64,000 nucleotides of DNA, from positions 682,001 to 746,000 of the forward strand of contig NZ_NKFL01000006.1 in the NCBI RefSeq assembly GCF_002223055.1, read 5' to 3'. A model generated the notes under the pieces. That model saw only the letters and a program-made list of their open reading frames with translations. It had not been told where the DNA came from and made no database searches. The translations under genes were made by a program, and so were the position numbers. Below are positions 29,078 to 37,800 of this stretch, one piece after another; the first letter of the stretch is position 1; the number at the start of each line of letters is the position of its first letter. Origin of the DNA: Burkholderia sp. HI2500. GTDB lineage: Bacteria; Pseudomonadota; Gammaproteobacteria; Burkholderiales; Burkholderiaceae.

Positions 29078-29512
29078 TCATTGCACGGCCGTCACCGGCA
29101 CATTCGAAATCCGCACTAGCCGGCTCATCACGCTGCGGCGGAACACTGACATCAGCGCATGCAACGGATCGTGCCGCGGCGCGACGACCACGATCTCGTC
29201 GCAACCCGTCTCGGCTGCCACGGACGCGATCGTATCGGCCACCGGGCCCACCTTCATCACGACGCTGTACTTGACGCCGGCTTCCCGCAGGATCCGCTCG
29301 GCCACGGCCAGATCGTCGGACGCGAACTTCTCCTCGATCGAACGCAGCCGCGACAGCGGATAGTAGGCCTCGAGCCGCGTCGATTCGAGCGGCGCCTGGA
29401 CGTTGATCAGCACGATTTCCGACGCGCATCGTTCGCGATACAGGAACGTCGCGTGGCGAACCGCCTGAAGCGAGCGGGGAGAGTGGCCGACCGGAACCAG
29501 CAGCTTGAGCAT
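29078..29512 (-). CDS. Universal stress protein (UspA family)
   Basis: A 144-residue single Usp domain: strand LKLLVPVGHSPRSLQAV, helix-strand IVLINVQAPLES, VKYSVVMKVGPVADTIASVA, CDEIVVVAPRH, and final strand SNVPVTAV. The usual ATP-binding signature (Gly-x2-Gly-x9-Gly-Ser/Thr) is replaced by RHDPLHALMSVFRRSVMS, so it belongs to the class that probably does not bind ATP. Such proteins accumulate under starvation or other stress. It is monocistronic. Confidence 0.88.
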   Translation of the reverse strand: MLKLLVPVGHSPRSLQAVRHATFLYRERCASEIVLINVQAPLESTRLEAYYPLSRLRSIEEKFASDDLAVAERILREAGVKYSVVMKVGPVADTIASVAAETGCDEIVVVAPRHDPLHALMSVFRRSVMSRLVRISNVPVTAVQ

Positions 29513-29652
29513 GGACGTTGTCCAGGAAACGAGATGATTCCAGCGTAGCGTGCCGCCGGACCGAACGATCTAAAGAGAATGGCCGACCGCGTAAAAATGT
29601 CGTCAACACGTGCCGCGTCGTGCTGCGCCTAATAGAAATATAAGAAATTTAA
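29513..29652. other. Upstream region of the universal stress protein gene
   Basis: No gene recognised. The promoter of the stress protein gene should lie here; on the minus strand a TTGACG occurs near 29603-29608, but a matching -10 box is weak. Together with the strip up to 29879 the non-coding gap totals about 370 bases. Confidence 0.35.
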
Positions 29653-29668
29653 GTTTATGCGCATAAAC
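29653..29668. promoter_or_regulatory. Perfect 16-bp palindrome upstream of the amidase gene
   Basis: GTTTATGCGCATAAAC is fully self-complementary and sits in an AT-rich strip (29631-29668) unusual for this region, 211 bases before the amidase start. It is a likely operator for a dimeric regulator that is not encoded nearby. It could serve the amidase gene or, less likely, the stress protein gene on the other side. Confidence 0.6.
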
Positions 29669-29879
29669 GATTTCATCGACCTGAGCAGCGCGCGCGAAGC
29701 GTGGCCCGCCGCCCCGATTCAGTCGGAACCGCAATGAATCGCCGCGGAAAATATCGGAGGTCGCCGATCCGGCGTCGCGTAGAGTAGTGCATCGGCCGCG
29801 GCGCGGCCGCTCCCGGCCGGTTCGGGCGCGACCGCCGCCATGCGGCCCGCCATTCCATTCCGATTCCAGGAGACTCCGC

Positions 29880-31364
29880 ATGCCGCACGGCGCCCCGCAG
29901 CTTCTCGCACCCGCTTCCATCCCCGTCGACCCGATCGTGCGCCTGTCGGCGGGCGAGCTCGCGTCGGCGATCCGCGGCAAGGCCGTGTCGTGCGTCGAGA
30001 CGATGCGTGCGTACCTCGATCACGTCGAGCGCGTGAACGGCGCGATCAACGCGATCGTCGCGCTGCGCGATCGCGACGCACTGCTCGCCGAAGCCGCGGA
30101 AAAGGATGCCGCACTGGCGCGCGGCGAGTACCACGGCTGGATGCACGGGATGCCGCAGGCGCCGAAGGATCTGGCGATGACGAAGGGGCTGCGGACGACC
30201 TACGGCTCGCCGATCTTCCGCGAGAACGTGCCGCAGACCGATTCCGTGGGCGTCGCGCGGATGCGTGCGGCCGGCGCGATCTTCATCGGCAAGACCAACA
30301 CGCCCGAATTCGGGCTCGGCTCGCACACGTTCAACGAGGTCTACGGCGCGACGCGCAATCCGTACGACCTGACCAAGAGTGCGGGCGGCAGCAGCGGCGG
30401 CACGGCGGCGGCGCTCGCGTCGCGGATGCTGCCGGTGGCGGACGGCAGCGATTTCGGCGGCTCGCTGCGCAATCCGGCCGCGTTCTGCAATATCTATGGC
30501 TTCCGCCCGTCGCAGGGCCGCGTGCCGCGCTGGCCGGGCGTCGACGTGTTCGTGCAGCAGCTCGGCATCGAAGGGCCGATGGGCCGTACGGTCGGCGACG
30601 TCGCGCAACTGCTCGCGATCCAGGCGGGCTACGACCGCAACGATCCGCTGTCGCTCGCAGACGATCCGGCCGTGTTCGCGCAGCCGCTCGACGCCGACCT
30701 GCGCGGCAAGCGCATTGCATGGGTCGGCGACTGGAACGGCTATCTCGCGACCGAGGCGGGCGTGCTCGCGCTGTGCGAGCAGGGGCTGGCGACGCTGCGC
30801 GAGATCGGCTGCGACGTCGATGCCGCGTTGCCGGCGTTCGCGCCCGACCGGATCTGGCGCCTGTGGCTCGCGCACCGGCACCTGCTGTCCGGCGGCGGGC
30901 TGCTTGCGCACTATCGCGACCCGGCGCGGCGCGCGCTGCTGAAGCCCGAGGCGATCTACGAGGTCGAGGGGCTGCTCGCGATGCAGGGCGCGGCCGTGTT
31001 CGACGCGAGCGTCGAGCGCACCGCATGGCATCAGGCCGTGCTCAGCTTCTTCGACCGCTACGACTTCATTGCGGCGCCGACCGCGCAGGTGTTCCCGTTC
31101 GACGTCGACCAGCGCTGGCCGAAGGAGATCGCGGGCCGCGCGATGGATACCTACCACCGCTGGATGGAAACGGTCGTGCCGTGGACGCTGGCCGGCTGCC
31201 CGGTGATCAGCGTGCCGGTCGGCTTCAACGACGCGGGGCTGCCGATGGGGATGCAGCTGATCGGGCGTCCGCGCGCCGATCTCGCCGTGTTGCAGTTGGC
31301 GCGCGGCTACGAGCAGGCGGCTGACTGGGTCGGCGGGCGGTTGCCGGCGTGGATGGCGGCGTAG
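29880..31364 (+). CDS. Amidase signature family hydrolase
   Basis: A 494-residue amidase with a complete Ser-cisSer-Lys triad: Lys96 (QAPKDLAM), cis-Ser171 in GGSSGGTAAA and nucleophile Ser195 in GSDFGGSLRNPA. The family hydrolyses carboxamides, including aryl and alkyl amides and some lactams. ATG 29880 follows CAGGAGACT at a good distance. It stands alone after a palindrome that may be its operator. The substrate cannot be assigned; GatA is excluded by the absence of gatB/gatC and by divergence outside the core. Confidence 0.9.
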   Translation: MPHGAPQLLAPASIPVDPIVRLSAGELASAIRGKAVSCVETMRAYLDHVERVNGAINAIVALRDRDALLAEAAEKDAALARGEYHGWMHGMPQAPKDLAMTKGLRTTYGSPIFRENVPQTDSVGVARMRAAGAIFIGKTNTPEFGLGSHTFNEVYGATRNPYDLTKSAGGSSGGTAAALASRMLPVADGSDFGGSLRNPAAFCNIYGFRPSQGRVPRWPGVDVFVQQLGIEGPMGRTVGDVAQLLAIQAGYDRNDPLSLADDPAVFAQPLDADLRGKRIAWVGDWNGYLATEAGVLALCEQGLATLREIGCDVDAALPAFAPDRIWRLWLAHRHLLSGGGLLAHYRDPARRALLKPEAIYEVEGLLAMQGAAVFDASVERTAWHQAVLSFFDRYDFIAAPTAQVFPFDVDQRWPKEIAGRAMDTYHRWMETVVPWTLAGCPVISVPVGFNDAGLPMGMQLIGRPRADLAVLQLARGYEQAADWVGGRLPAWMAA

Positions 31365-31646
31365 CACCGCGCTGGCCGAAAGCCGAAAGCGGGTGGCCGA
31401 CCACCGGCCGCCTCACTTTGCCAACCTCTCTGCCGCCATCGCCATTCATGCGGCACGCGAACGAATTCCAGCTCCCGCGCGAAATCGCACACAATCGCGG
31501 AAGAATTCCCTCGAGCACGTACGTGACACGCGCAATTGCAAGCGGCCGCGCGGCGTGATTTCGTTTCGATGTGTTTCAGTCGTTGCGGCCGCGCGCGGCG
31601 CGCTTCGACAATATCGGGCTCAACCATTCGGGCACGAGGACAACAC

Positions 31647-32333
31647 ATGAAGCAGATTCGCGCGACGGGCCGGCACCTGGCCTCGGCATGCATCGCGTTC
31701 GGCATTCTCGCAAGCAGCACCGCGCACGCGCAGCTCGACCTGCAGTCGATCGGCGCGTCGCTGCTCGGCGGCGGGCAGCAGCAGGCGGCGCCCACGCAGG
31801 GCGGCGTCGCGCAATTGCTGCAGGCCTATGTCGGTGCGAACCAGCAGGTGCTGACCGGCCAGTCGTCGCTCGCGTCGGCGATGGGCCTGACCGGTGCGGC
31901 CGGGCAGGCGCAGCAGGCCGCGAGCCAGCTCGCCGGCGGCAATGCGCTGACGCCGGCCGCGCTGTCGCAGATGGGCGGCGCGCAGCAATCGGTATCGCAG
32001 GCGCTCGGCCAGGCCTTCGCGAGCGGCGGTGCGACGCACGGCCCGATCGACAAGCAGGCGTTCAGCAACGGCCTCGCGTCGCTCGGGCAGGGGCTCACGC
32101 AGTATTCGCAACTGCAGTCGGGGCTCGGCAATCTCGGTTCGACGAGCGCGGCGTCGCTGTTGCAGTCGGGCCTGAATCCGCAGAACATGCAGGCTGCGTC
32201 GTATATCGCGCAAAGCGCGCCGGGCCAGTTGCAGTCGCTCGCGACGACGCTCAGCCAGGCCGTGCAGTTCGCGACGAGCCAGGGCATTTCGGTGCCGTCG
32301 GTCGCATCGTCCGCGCTGAAGCTGCTGCCGTAA
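31647..32333 (+). CDS. Secreted Gln/Ser/Ala-rich hypothetical protein
   Basis: A 228-residue exported protein. The signal peptide ends AHA-Q at about residue 28, fixing ATG 31647. The mature part is low in charge and rich in Gln, Ser, Ala, Gly and Leu, with short repeated patterns (QLLQAYVGANQQ, QQAASQLAGG, SQALGQAFASGG). No cysteines remain after the signal. I do not recognise a characterised family. It resembles the small secreted proteins common in Burkholderia whose role is unknown. Confidence 0.65.
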   Translation: MKQIRATGRHLASACIAFGILASSTAHAQLDLQSIGASLLGGGQQQAAPTQGGVAQLLQAYVGANQQVLTGQSSLASAMGLTGAAGQAQQAASQLAGGNALTPAALSQMGGAQQSVSQALGQAFASGGATHGPIDKQAFSNGLASLGQGLTQYSQLQSGLGNLGSTSAASLLQSGLNPQNMQAASYIAQSAPGQLQSLATTLSQAVQFATSQGISVPSVASSALKLLP

Positions 32334-32454
32334 CGTTGCGCGGGGCCGTGCGCGATGCGGTGCCGGCATCGCGCGCGACACGAAGATGACCCCGCCCAAC
32401 ATGGGGATTGCGCACGATGCTATCGTGGCGTGTCCCTTTTTTCGGTGCAGGTTC

Positions 32455-33285
32455 ATGACAGACTCGTTTGACCTCTCGCGCTATTTCTCCCGCATCGGCT
32501 ACGACGGCCCGGTCGAGCCGACGCTCGACGTGCTGCGCCGGCTGCATCTGCTGCACCCGCAGGCGATTCCGTTCGAAAACCTCAATCCGCTGACCGGCGC
32601 GCGCGTCGCGCTCGACCTGCCGTCGATCGTCGACAAGGTGCTCGCGCATCGCCGCGGCGGCTACTGCTTCGAACTCAACAAGCTGTTCTACACCGCGCTC
32701 ACGGCGATCGGCTTTCGCGTGACGCCGATGATCGCGCGCGTGCGCTGGATGCTGCCGCCGGAAGTCGCCACCGCGCATACGCACATGCTGCTGCGCATCG
32801 ATCTCGACGGCGCGGCCTGGCTCGCGGACATCGGCTTCGGCAGCGCGACGCTCACCGCGCCGCTGCGTTTCGTGCCGGACGAGCGGCAGCTGACGCCGCA
32901 CGGCGCGTTCCGCGTCGTCGCCGCGCCGGTCGACGGTGAATTCGACATGCAGATCGAGACGCCCGACGGCTGGCAGACCACCTACCGCTTCCAGCCGAAG
33001 CGGGTCGAGTGGATCGATTACGAGGCCGCGAACTGGTTCACGTCGACGTATCCCGAATCGATCTTCCTGCATAACCTGATCGCCTGCCGCGTGCTGCCGG
33101 ACGGCCGTGCCGCACTGCGCAACACCACGCTGACGATCCGTGACGCGGCGGGCGTCGGGCGCACCGTCACGTTCGACGATGCGGCCGCTTGGGGCGCGTG
33201 CCTGCGCGACACGATCGGCATCGACACGACGGGATTCGATCTCGACGCGCTGTTTGTGCGACTGGCGGCGCGCGCCGCCGCGTAA
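32455..33285 (+). CDS. Arylamine N-acetyltransferase
   Basis: A 276-residue NAT enzyme, transferring an acetyl group from acetyl-CoA to arylamines and hydrazines. The catalytic triad is visible: Cys71 (RRGGYCFELN), His110 (TAHTHMLL) and Asp125 (ADIGFGS), spaced as in the family. The N-terminus (FDLSRYFSRIGYDGPVEPTL) is also typical, which supports ATG 32455. It is monocistronic. A metabolic or detoxifying role is likely. Confidence 0.93.
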   Translation: MTDSFDLSRYFSRIGYDGPVEPTLDVLRRLHLLHPQAIPFENLNPLTGARVALDLPSIVDKVLAHRRGGYCFELNKLFYTALTAIGFRVTPMIARVRWMLPPEVATAHTHMLLRIDLDGAAWLADIGFGSATLTAPLRFVPDERQLTPHGAFRVVAAPVDGEFDMQIETPDGWQTTYRFQPKRVEWIDYEAANWFTSTYPESIFLHNLIACRVLPDGRAALRNTTLTIRDAAGVGRTVTFDDAAAWGACLRDTIGIDTTGFDLDALFVRLAARAAA

Positions 33286-33341
33286 CCCGGATTCACGACC
33301 GATCTCCAACGGCGGCCCGCACCCACGGGTCGCGCTTGCGA

Positions 33342-33372
33342 TTGACTTTTACTAGATTGCTAGCATACTAGT
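33342..33372 (+). promoter_or_regulatory. Promoter with near-perfect 22-bp palindrome for the RHH operon
   Basis: TTGACT (33342-33347) serves as -35 and CATACT (33364-33369) as -10 with 16 bases between. Overlapping the -10 is a 22-bp inverted repeat (33351-33372; arms ACTAG and CTAGT around a central GCTAGC, 18 of 22 positions self-complementary). Binding there would block RNA polymerase. The gene directly downstream encodes a ribbon-helix-helix protein, so autorepression is the simplest model. Confidence 0.65.
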
Positions 33373-33376
33373 AACC

Positions 33377-33553
33377 ATGACCGATGAAGAAGTGAAGCAG
33401 TTCAACGTGTACCTGCCGCTCAGCCTGATCCGGCAGGTCAAGCATCGCGCCATCGAAACGGAGCAATCGCTGTCCGCGCTGGTGGCCGACGCATTGCGCG
33501 CGTACCTGGCCGCGCCGCCGCCGGGCGAGGGGCCGTCCACCAAGGAGGAGTGA
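33377..33553 (+). CDS. Ribbon-helix-helix (CopG/Arc-type) DNA-binding protein
   Basis: A 58-residue protein whose first 45 residues match the RHH fold: strand [15 protein letters not shown], then helices [21 protein letters not shown]. The tail is Pro-rich and contains, at DNA level, the AAGGAGGAG ribosome binding site of the next gene. RHH dimers bind short palindromes; the one overlapping its promoter is a natural target. No toxin gene follows, so it is more likely a plain repressor than an antitoxin. Confidence 0.75.
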   Translation: MTDEEVKQFNVYLPLSLIRQVKHRAIETEQSLSALVADALRAYLAAPPPGEGPSTKEE

Positions 33554-33554
33554 C

Positions 33555-33905
33555 ATGTCATCCGAGCGAATCGAAGCCGTGTACCTGACGACGCACAACT
33601 GGGGCAAGTCGGCGAAGTTCTTCCAGGCGCTGGGCTTCAAGCTGGAGTTCGAAACCGATCACCACTCTGGCCAGCTGCGCAGCGGCGACGGCCCCTTTCT
33701 GTTCATTGCCGAAGTGCCGCCGGGCGAGAAACCGGGCATGCAGGTCGTGCTCAAGGTGGCGGATGAGCAGGCGGTGCAGCCGCAGCCGATCGTCGACGTC
33801 GTCACGCCGTTCGAAGATACCCACTGGGGCACGCGCGACATGACCGTGCGCGATCCGGACGGCCGCGTATGGCGCCTGCAGGCGCCGGGCAAGCAGGGCG
33901 CGTGA
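33555..33905 (+). CDS. Glyoxalase/bleomycin-resistance-fold (VOC) protein
   Basis: A 116-residue single VOC module: VYLTTHNWGKSAKFFQALGF at the start, PFLFIAEVPPGE in the middle and DMTVRDPDGRVWRL at the end. Several metal positions of classical glyoxalases are not obvious (Thr-His near the start), so a binding or resistance protein is as likely as an enzyme. Its ATG lies one base after the stop of the RHH gene and its ribosome binding site lies inside that gene. Confidence 0.8.
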   Translation: MSSERIEAVYLTTHNWGKSAKFFQALGFKLEFETDHHSGQLRSGDGPFLFIAEVPPGEKPGMQVVLKVADEQAVQPQPIVDVVTPFEDTHWGTRDMTVRDPDGRVWRLQAPGKQGA

Positions 33906-33912
33906 GGCGGCC

Positions 33913-34773
33913 ATGAACGAACCCCGAGAAAGCGCTCCCGACAGCACCGCCGCACGCGTCGCACTGTGGCGCGCACTGCACGTCGAACTCGATGCGCCAC
34001 CGCACGTGCTCGCCGATGAAGTCGGGCTGCAATTGCTCGCGCCGGAACCCGGCTGGCAGCAGCGCGGCGACATGGATCCGCAATTCACGCGGCCGTTCCG
34101 CGCGTCGATCGTCGCGCGGGCGCGCTTCATCGAGGATCTCGTAGTCGAACAGGCCGCGCGCGGCGTGAGCCAGTACGTGATCCTCGGCGCGGGCCTCGAC
34201 AGCTTCGTGCAGCGTCGGCCGGAGATGGCGTCGCGCGTGACCGTGTTCGAAGTCGACCCGCCCGCGCCGCAGGCCTGGAAGCAGCGCCGCCTGGTCGAGC
34301 TGGGTTTCGGCGTGCCCGACTGGTTGCGATTCGTGCCGGTCGATTTCGAGGCGAAACAGTCGTGGCGTGCTGCGCTGGTCGGCGCGGGCTTCGATGCCGG
34401 CAAGCCGGCGGTCGTGGTGTCGACCGGCGTCAGCATGTACCTGACGCACGAAGCAAATGCGGCCGCATTGCGCGAAGTCGCGTCGCTCGCGCCGGGCTCG
34501 ACGCTCGCGATGACGTTCCTGTTGCCGCTGGAGCATGCGGATCCGGACGTGCGCCCCGGGCTGGAAATGGCCGCGAAGGGCGCGCGCGCCAGCGGCACGC
34601 CGTTCATCAGCTTCTTCATGCCGGCGCAGATCCAGGCGCTCGCGCGTGAGGCCGGTTTCGCAGAGGCCGCGCACGTATCGGCCGCCGAACTGACGCGCCG
34701 TTACTTCGCCGATCGCACCGACGGCCTGCGGCCGCCGAACAACGCGGAAGAGCTGCTGGTCGCGACGGTCTGA
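33913..34773 (+). CDS. Class I SAM-dependent methyltransferase (leucine carboxyl methyltransferase-like)
   Basis: A 286-residue methyltransferase of the PF04072-type family. The SAM motif I is degenerate as usual for the group (QYVILGAGLDSFVQR), followed by VFEVDPPAPQAWKQ, FVPVDFE and VVSTGVSMYLTHE. Bacterial members are numerous and mostly uncharacterised; several methylate carboxyl or hydroxyl groups of small molecules. It is the third gene of the operon headed by the RHH gene, seven bases after the VOC gene. Confidence 0.85.
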   Translation: MNEPRESAPDSTAARVALWRALHVELDAPPHVLADEVGLQLLAPEPGWQQRGDMDPQFTRPFRASIVARARFIEDLVVEQAARGVSQYVILGAGLDSFVQRRPEMASRVTVFEVDPPAPQAWKQRRLVELGFGVPDWLRFVPVDFEAKQSWRAALVGAGFDAGKPAVVVSTGVSMYLTHEANAAALREVASLAPGSTLAMTFLLPLEHADPDVRPGLEMAAKGARASGTPFISFFMPAQIQALAREAGFAEAAHVSAAELTRRYFADRTDGLRPPNNAEELLVATV

Positions 34774-34779
34774 GGTGTT

Positions 34780-34815
34780 GCGACCATAGCGACCACGGCA
34801 ACCACAGCGACCATT
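34780..34815. repeat. Four tandem 9-base repeats between convergent genes
   Basis: Four units of the form GCGACCANN (GCGACCATA, GCGACCACG, GCAACCACA, GCGACCATT) run head to tail and end on the stop codon of the glutamate dehydrogenase gene. The gap between the two convergent genes consists almost entirely of this array. It may have grown by replication slippage; no terminator hairpin is evident. Confidence 0.7.
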
Positions 34816-37800
34816 ACGCCCGTTCGAGCACGGCCATTTCCCGCACGACCACGAGCAGCACCGCGAGGCTCGCGCCGCCCGATGCGCGCAAGTCCGCGAG
34901 CAGGTGCTCGTAGCGCACGAGCGCGGCTTCGCGGCGCGCGCGCCATGCGCCGACGATCGTCTCCGGCGTGGTCGAATCCGGTGATTCCGCGAGTGCGCTC
35001 GATGCCAGCGTGCGCTTGAGGCGCGCGACTTCCGCGAGCGCGGCCGCGCGCGCCAGCATGTCCCAGTGCGTCGGCGTCGGCAGCGTCGCCGCGCGCTCGC
35101 CGATCCAGCTGTAGTTAAGCAGCGTGCCGAGCGAGAAATAGACCCCCGCGACGAGTTCGAGGCTGCGGTTGCTGGTCGCGGCCACTTCGGCGATGTCGAG
35201 CAGCGCGGCCGAGATGTCGCCGCTCGCGACGCGCACCGCGAGCGCGCTGTCGACACCGGCTTCAACCAGCACGCGCTGCCGTTCGGACAGCGCTTCGAGA
35301 TCGGCGGCCGGCAGCAGCGACGGCAATTGCGGTGCAAGCCGCTCCGCCGCGTCGCGGCAGCGCGCGATCAGCTCGGAGACGCCACCATCGGCCACCGCGC
35401 CGGACTGCAGGTGCCGCAGGAACCACAGCGCCGCGCGTTCCAGCAGCCGCGCGACGTCGACGAACATGCGCGCCTGCACGTCGTCGGCGACGCGGTTGTC
35501 GAGCGCGTCGATATCGCGCCACACCGCATCGAGGTCGAACACGTCGCGCGCCATGATGCACGCCCGCACGATGTCGCCGGGCTTCGCGTCGGTCTCCTCC
35601 ATCAGCCGGTGCACGAACGCGCAGCCGACGCGGTTCACGAGCGCGTTGGTCAGGTGCGTCGCGAGGATCTCGCGGCGCAGCGGATGGCGGCGCATCGGTT
35701 CGCTGAAGCGCTGCTGCAGCGGCTTCGGGAAGTAGTCGACGAGCATCGCTGCCACCAGCGGATCCTCGGGCACGTCGGATTCGAGCAGCGCGTCGTACAG
35801 CCACATCTTGCTGTACGCGAGCAGCACCGCGCGTTCCGGCGACGTGAGGCCGAGCTTCGCGGCCTGCCGTTCGGCGACTTCGTCGTCGGTCGGCAGGAAT
35901 TCGATCACGCGGTTCAGGCGGCCCGCGCGTTCGAGCCAGCGCATCAGGCGCGCTTCGGCGTCGAGCAGCTCGACCGCGTAGCGGCCGGCGATCGACAGCG
36001 CCTGCGTCTGGTAGTAGTTGTCGCGCAGCACGAGCAGCCCGACTTCGTCGGTCATCTCCGCGAGCAGCGCGTTGCGCTGCTTCTCGGTCATCTCGCCGTC
36101 GGACACGACGAGCCCGAGCAGGATCTTGATGTTGACTTCGTGATCCGAACAATCGACGCCGGCCGAATTGTCGATCGCATCGGTGTTGATGCGGCCGCCG
36201 CGCTGCGCGAACTCGATCCGGCCGAACTGCGTGCAGCCGAGGTTGCCGCCTTCGCCGACCACCTTGCAGCGCAGGTCCGCGCCGTTCACGCGCACCGCGT
36301 CGTTCGCGCGGTCGCCGACCTGCAGGTGGGTTTCGCGCGCGGCTTTCACGTAGGTGCCGATCCCGCCGTTGTACAGCAGGTCGACCGGCGCCTGCAGGAT
36401 CGCGCGGATCAGCTCGGCCGGCGGCAACGCATGCGCGTCGATGCCGAGTGCGGCCTGCACGGCCGGCGACAGCGGGATCGTCTTCGCGGTGCGCGGGTAG
36501 ACGCCGCCGCCCGCCGAAATCGCGGCCGGATCGTAGTCGGCCCAGCTCGAGCGTTCGAGCGCGAACATGCGCGCGCGCTCGGCGAAGCTCGTCGCGGGAT
36601 CGGGGTTCGGATCGAGGAACACGTGCCGGTGATCGAACGCGGCGACCAGCCGGATATGCGGCGACAGCAGCATCCCGTTGCCGAACACGTCGCCGGACAT
36701 GTCGCCGACGCCGACCACCGTGAAATCGGTCGTCTGCGTATCGATGCCCATCTCGCGGAAGTGCCGCTTCACCGACTCCCACGCGCCGCGCGCGGTGATC
36801 GCCATCTTCTTGTGGTCGTAGCCGACCGAGCCGCCGGACGCGAACGCGTCGTCGAGCCAGAAGCCGTATTCATGCGAGATCGCGTTCGCGTAGTCGGAGA
36901 AGGTGGCCGTGCCCTTGTCGGCGGCGACGACCAGGTACGGGTCATCCGGATCGTGACGCACGACGTCGGGCGGCGGCACGATTGCGTTGCTCACGAGGTT
37001 GTCGGTCAGGTCGAGCAGGCCGCGCAGGAAGGTCTGGTAGCACGCGATGCCTTCGCGCATCCACGCTTCGCGATCGCTCGGCGGCGGCGGGTTCTTCACG
37101 ACGAAGCCGCCTTTCGAGCCGACCGGCACGATCACGACGTTCTTCACCATCTGCGCCTTCATCAGCCCGAGCACTTCGGTGCGGAAATCCTCGCGGCGAT
37201 CCGACCAGCGCAGGCCGCCGCGCGCGACGCGCCCGCCGCGCAGATGCACGCCTTCGACACGCGGCGAATACACCCAGATCTCGAACATCGGCTTCGGTTC
37301 GGGCAGGCCCGGCACCTTCGCCGGATTGAACTTGAACGACAGGTACGGTTTCGATTCGCCGTTCGCATCGGCGAGGAAGTAGTTCGTGCGCTCGGTCGCA
37401 TTGATCACGCCGAGGAACTGGCGCAGGATGCGGTCCTCGTCGAGGTTCGGCACCTGGTCGAGCGCGCCTTCGATCGCCTTCAGCCGCCGCTCGGCCTGCA
37501 CGTCGCGCGTGTCGCCGGTGGCCGGGTCGAAGCGCAGCAGGAACAGCTCGACGAGCTGCCGCGCGATCGCCGGGTTGCCGGTCAGCGCGCGCTCGATATA
37601 CGCGTCGCTGAAGGTCGAGCCGACTTGCCGCAGGTACTTCGCATACGCGCGCAGGATCGTCACTTCGCGTGCGCTCAGGTGGGCGCGCAGCACGAGGCGG
37701 TTGAAATCGTCGTTCTCGATCCGGCCGCTCCAGATCTGGTCGAACGCATCTTCGAACAGGCCCTTCACGCGCTCGATGTCGAATTCGGTATCGTCGGCGA

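Noticed and set aside
29880..31364. Amidase as GatA of the tRNA amidotransferase
   Set aside because: Triad is shared, but gatB and gatC are absent and the sequence outside the core is that of general amidases.
33377..33905. RHH protein and next gene as a toxin-antitoxin pair
   Set aside because: The downstream gene has a clear glyoxalase-type fold, not a RelE, ParE or PIN toxin.
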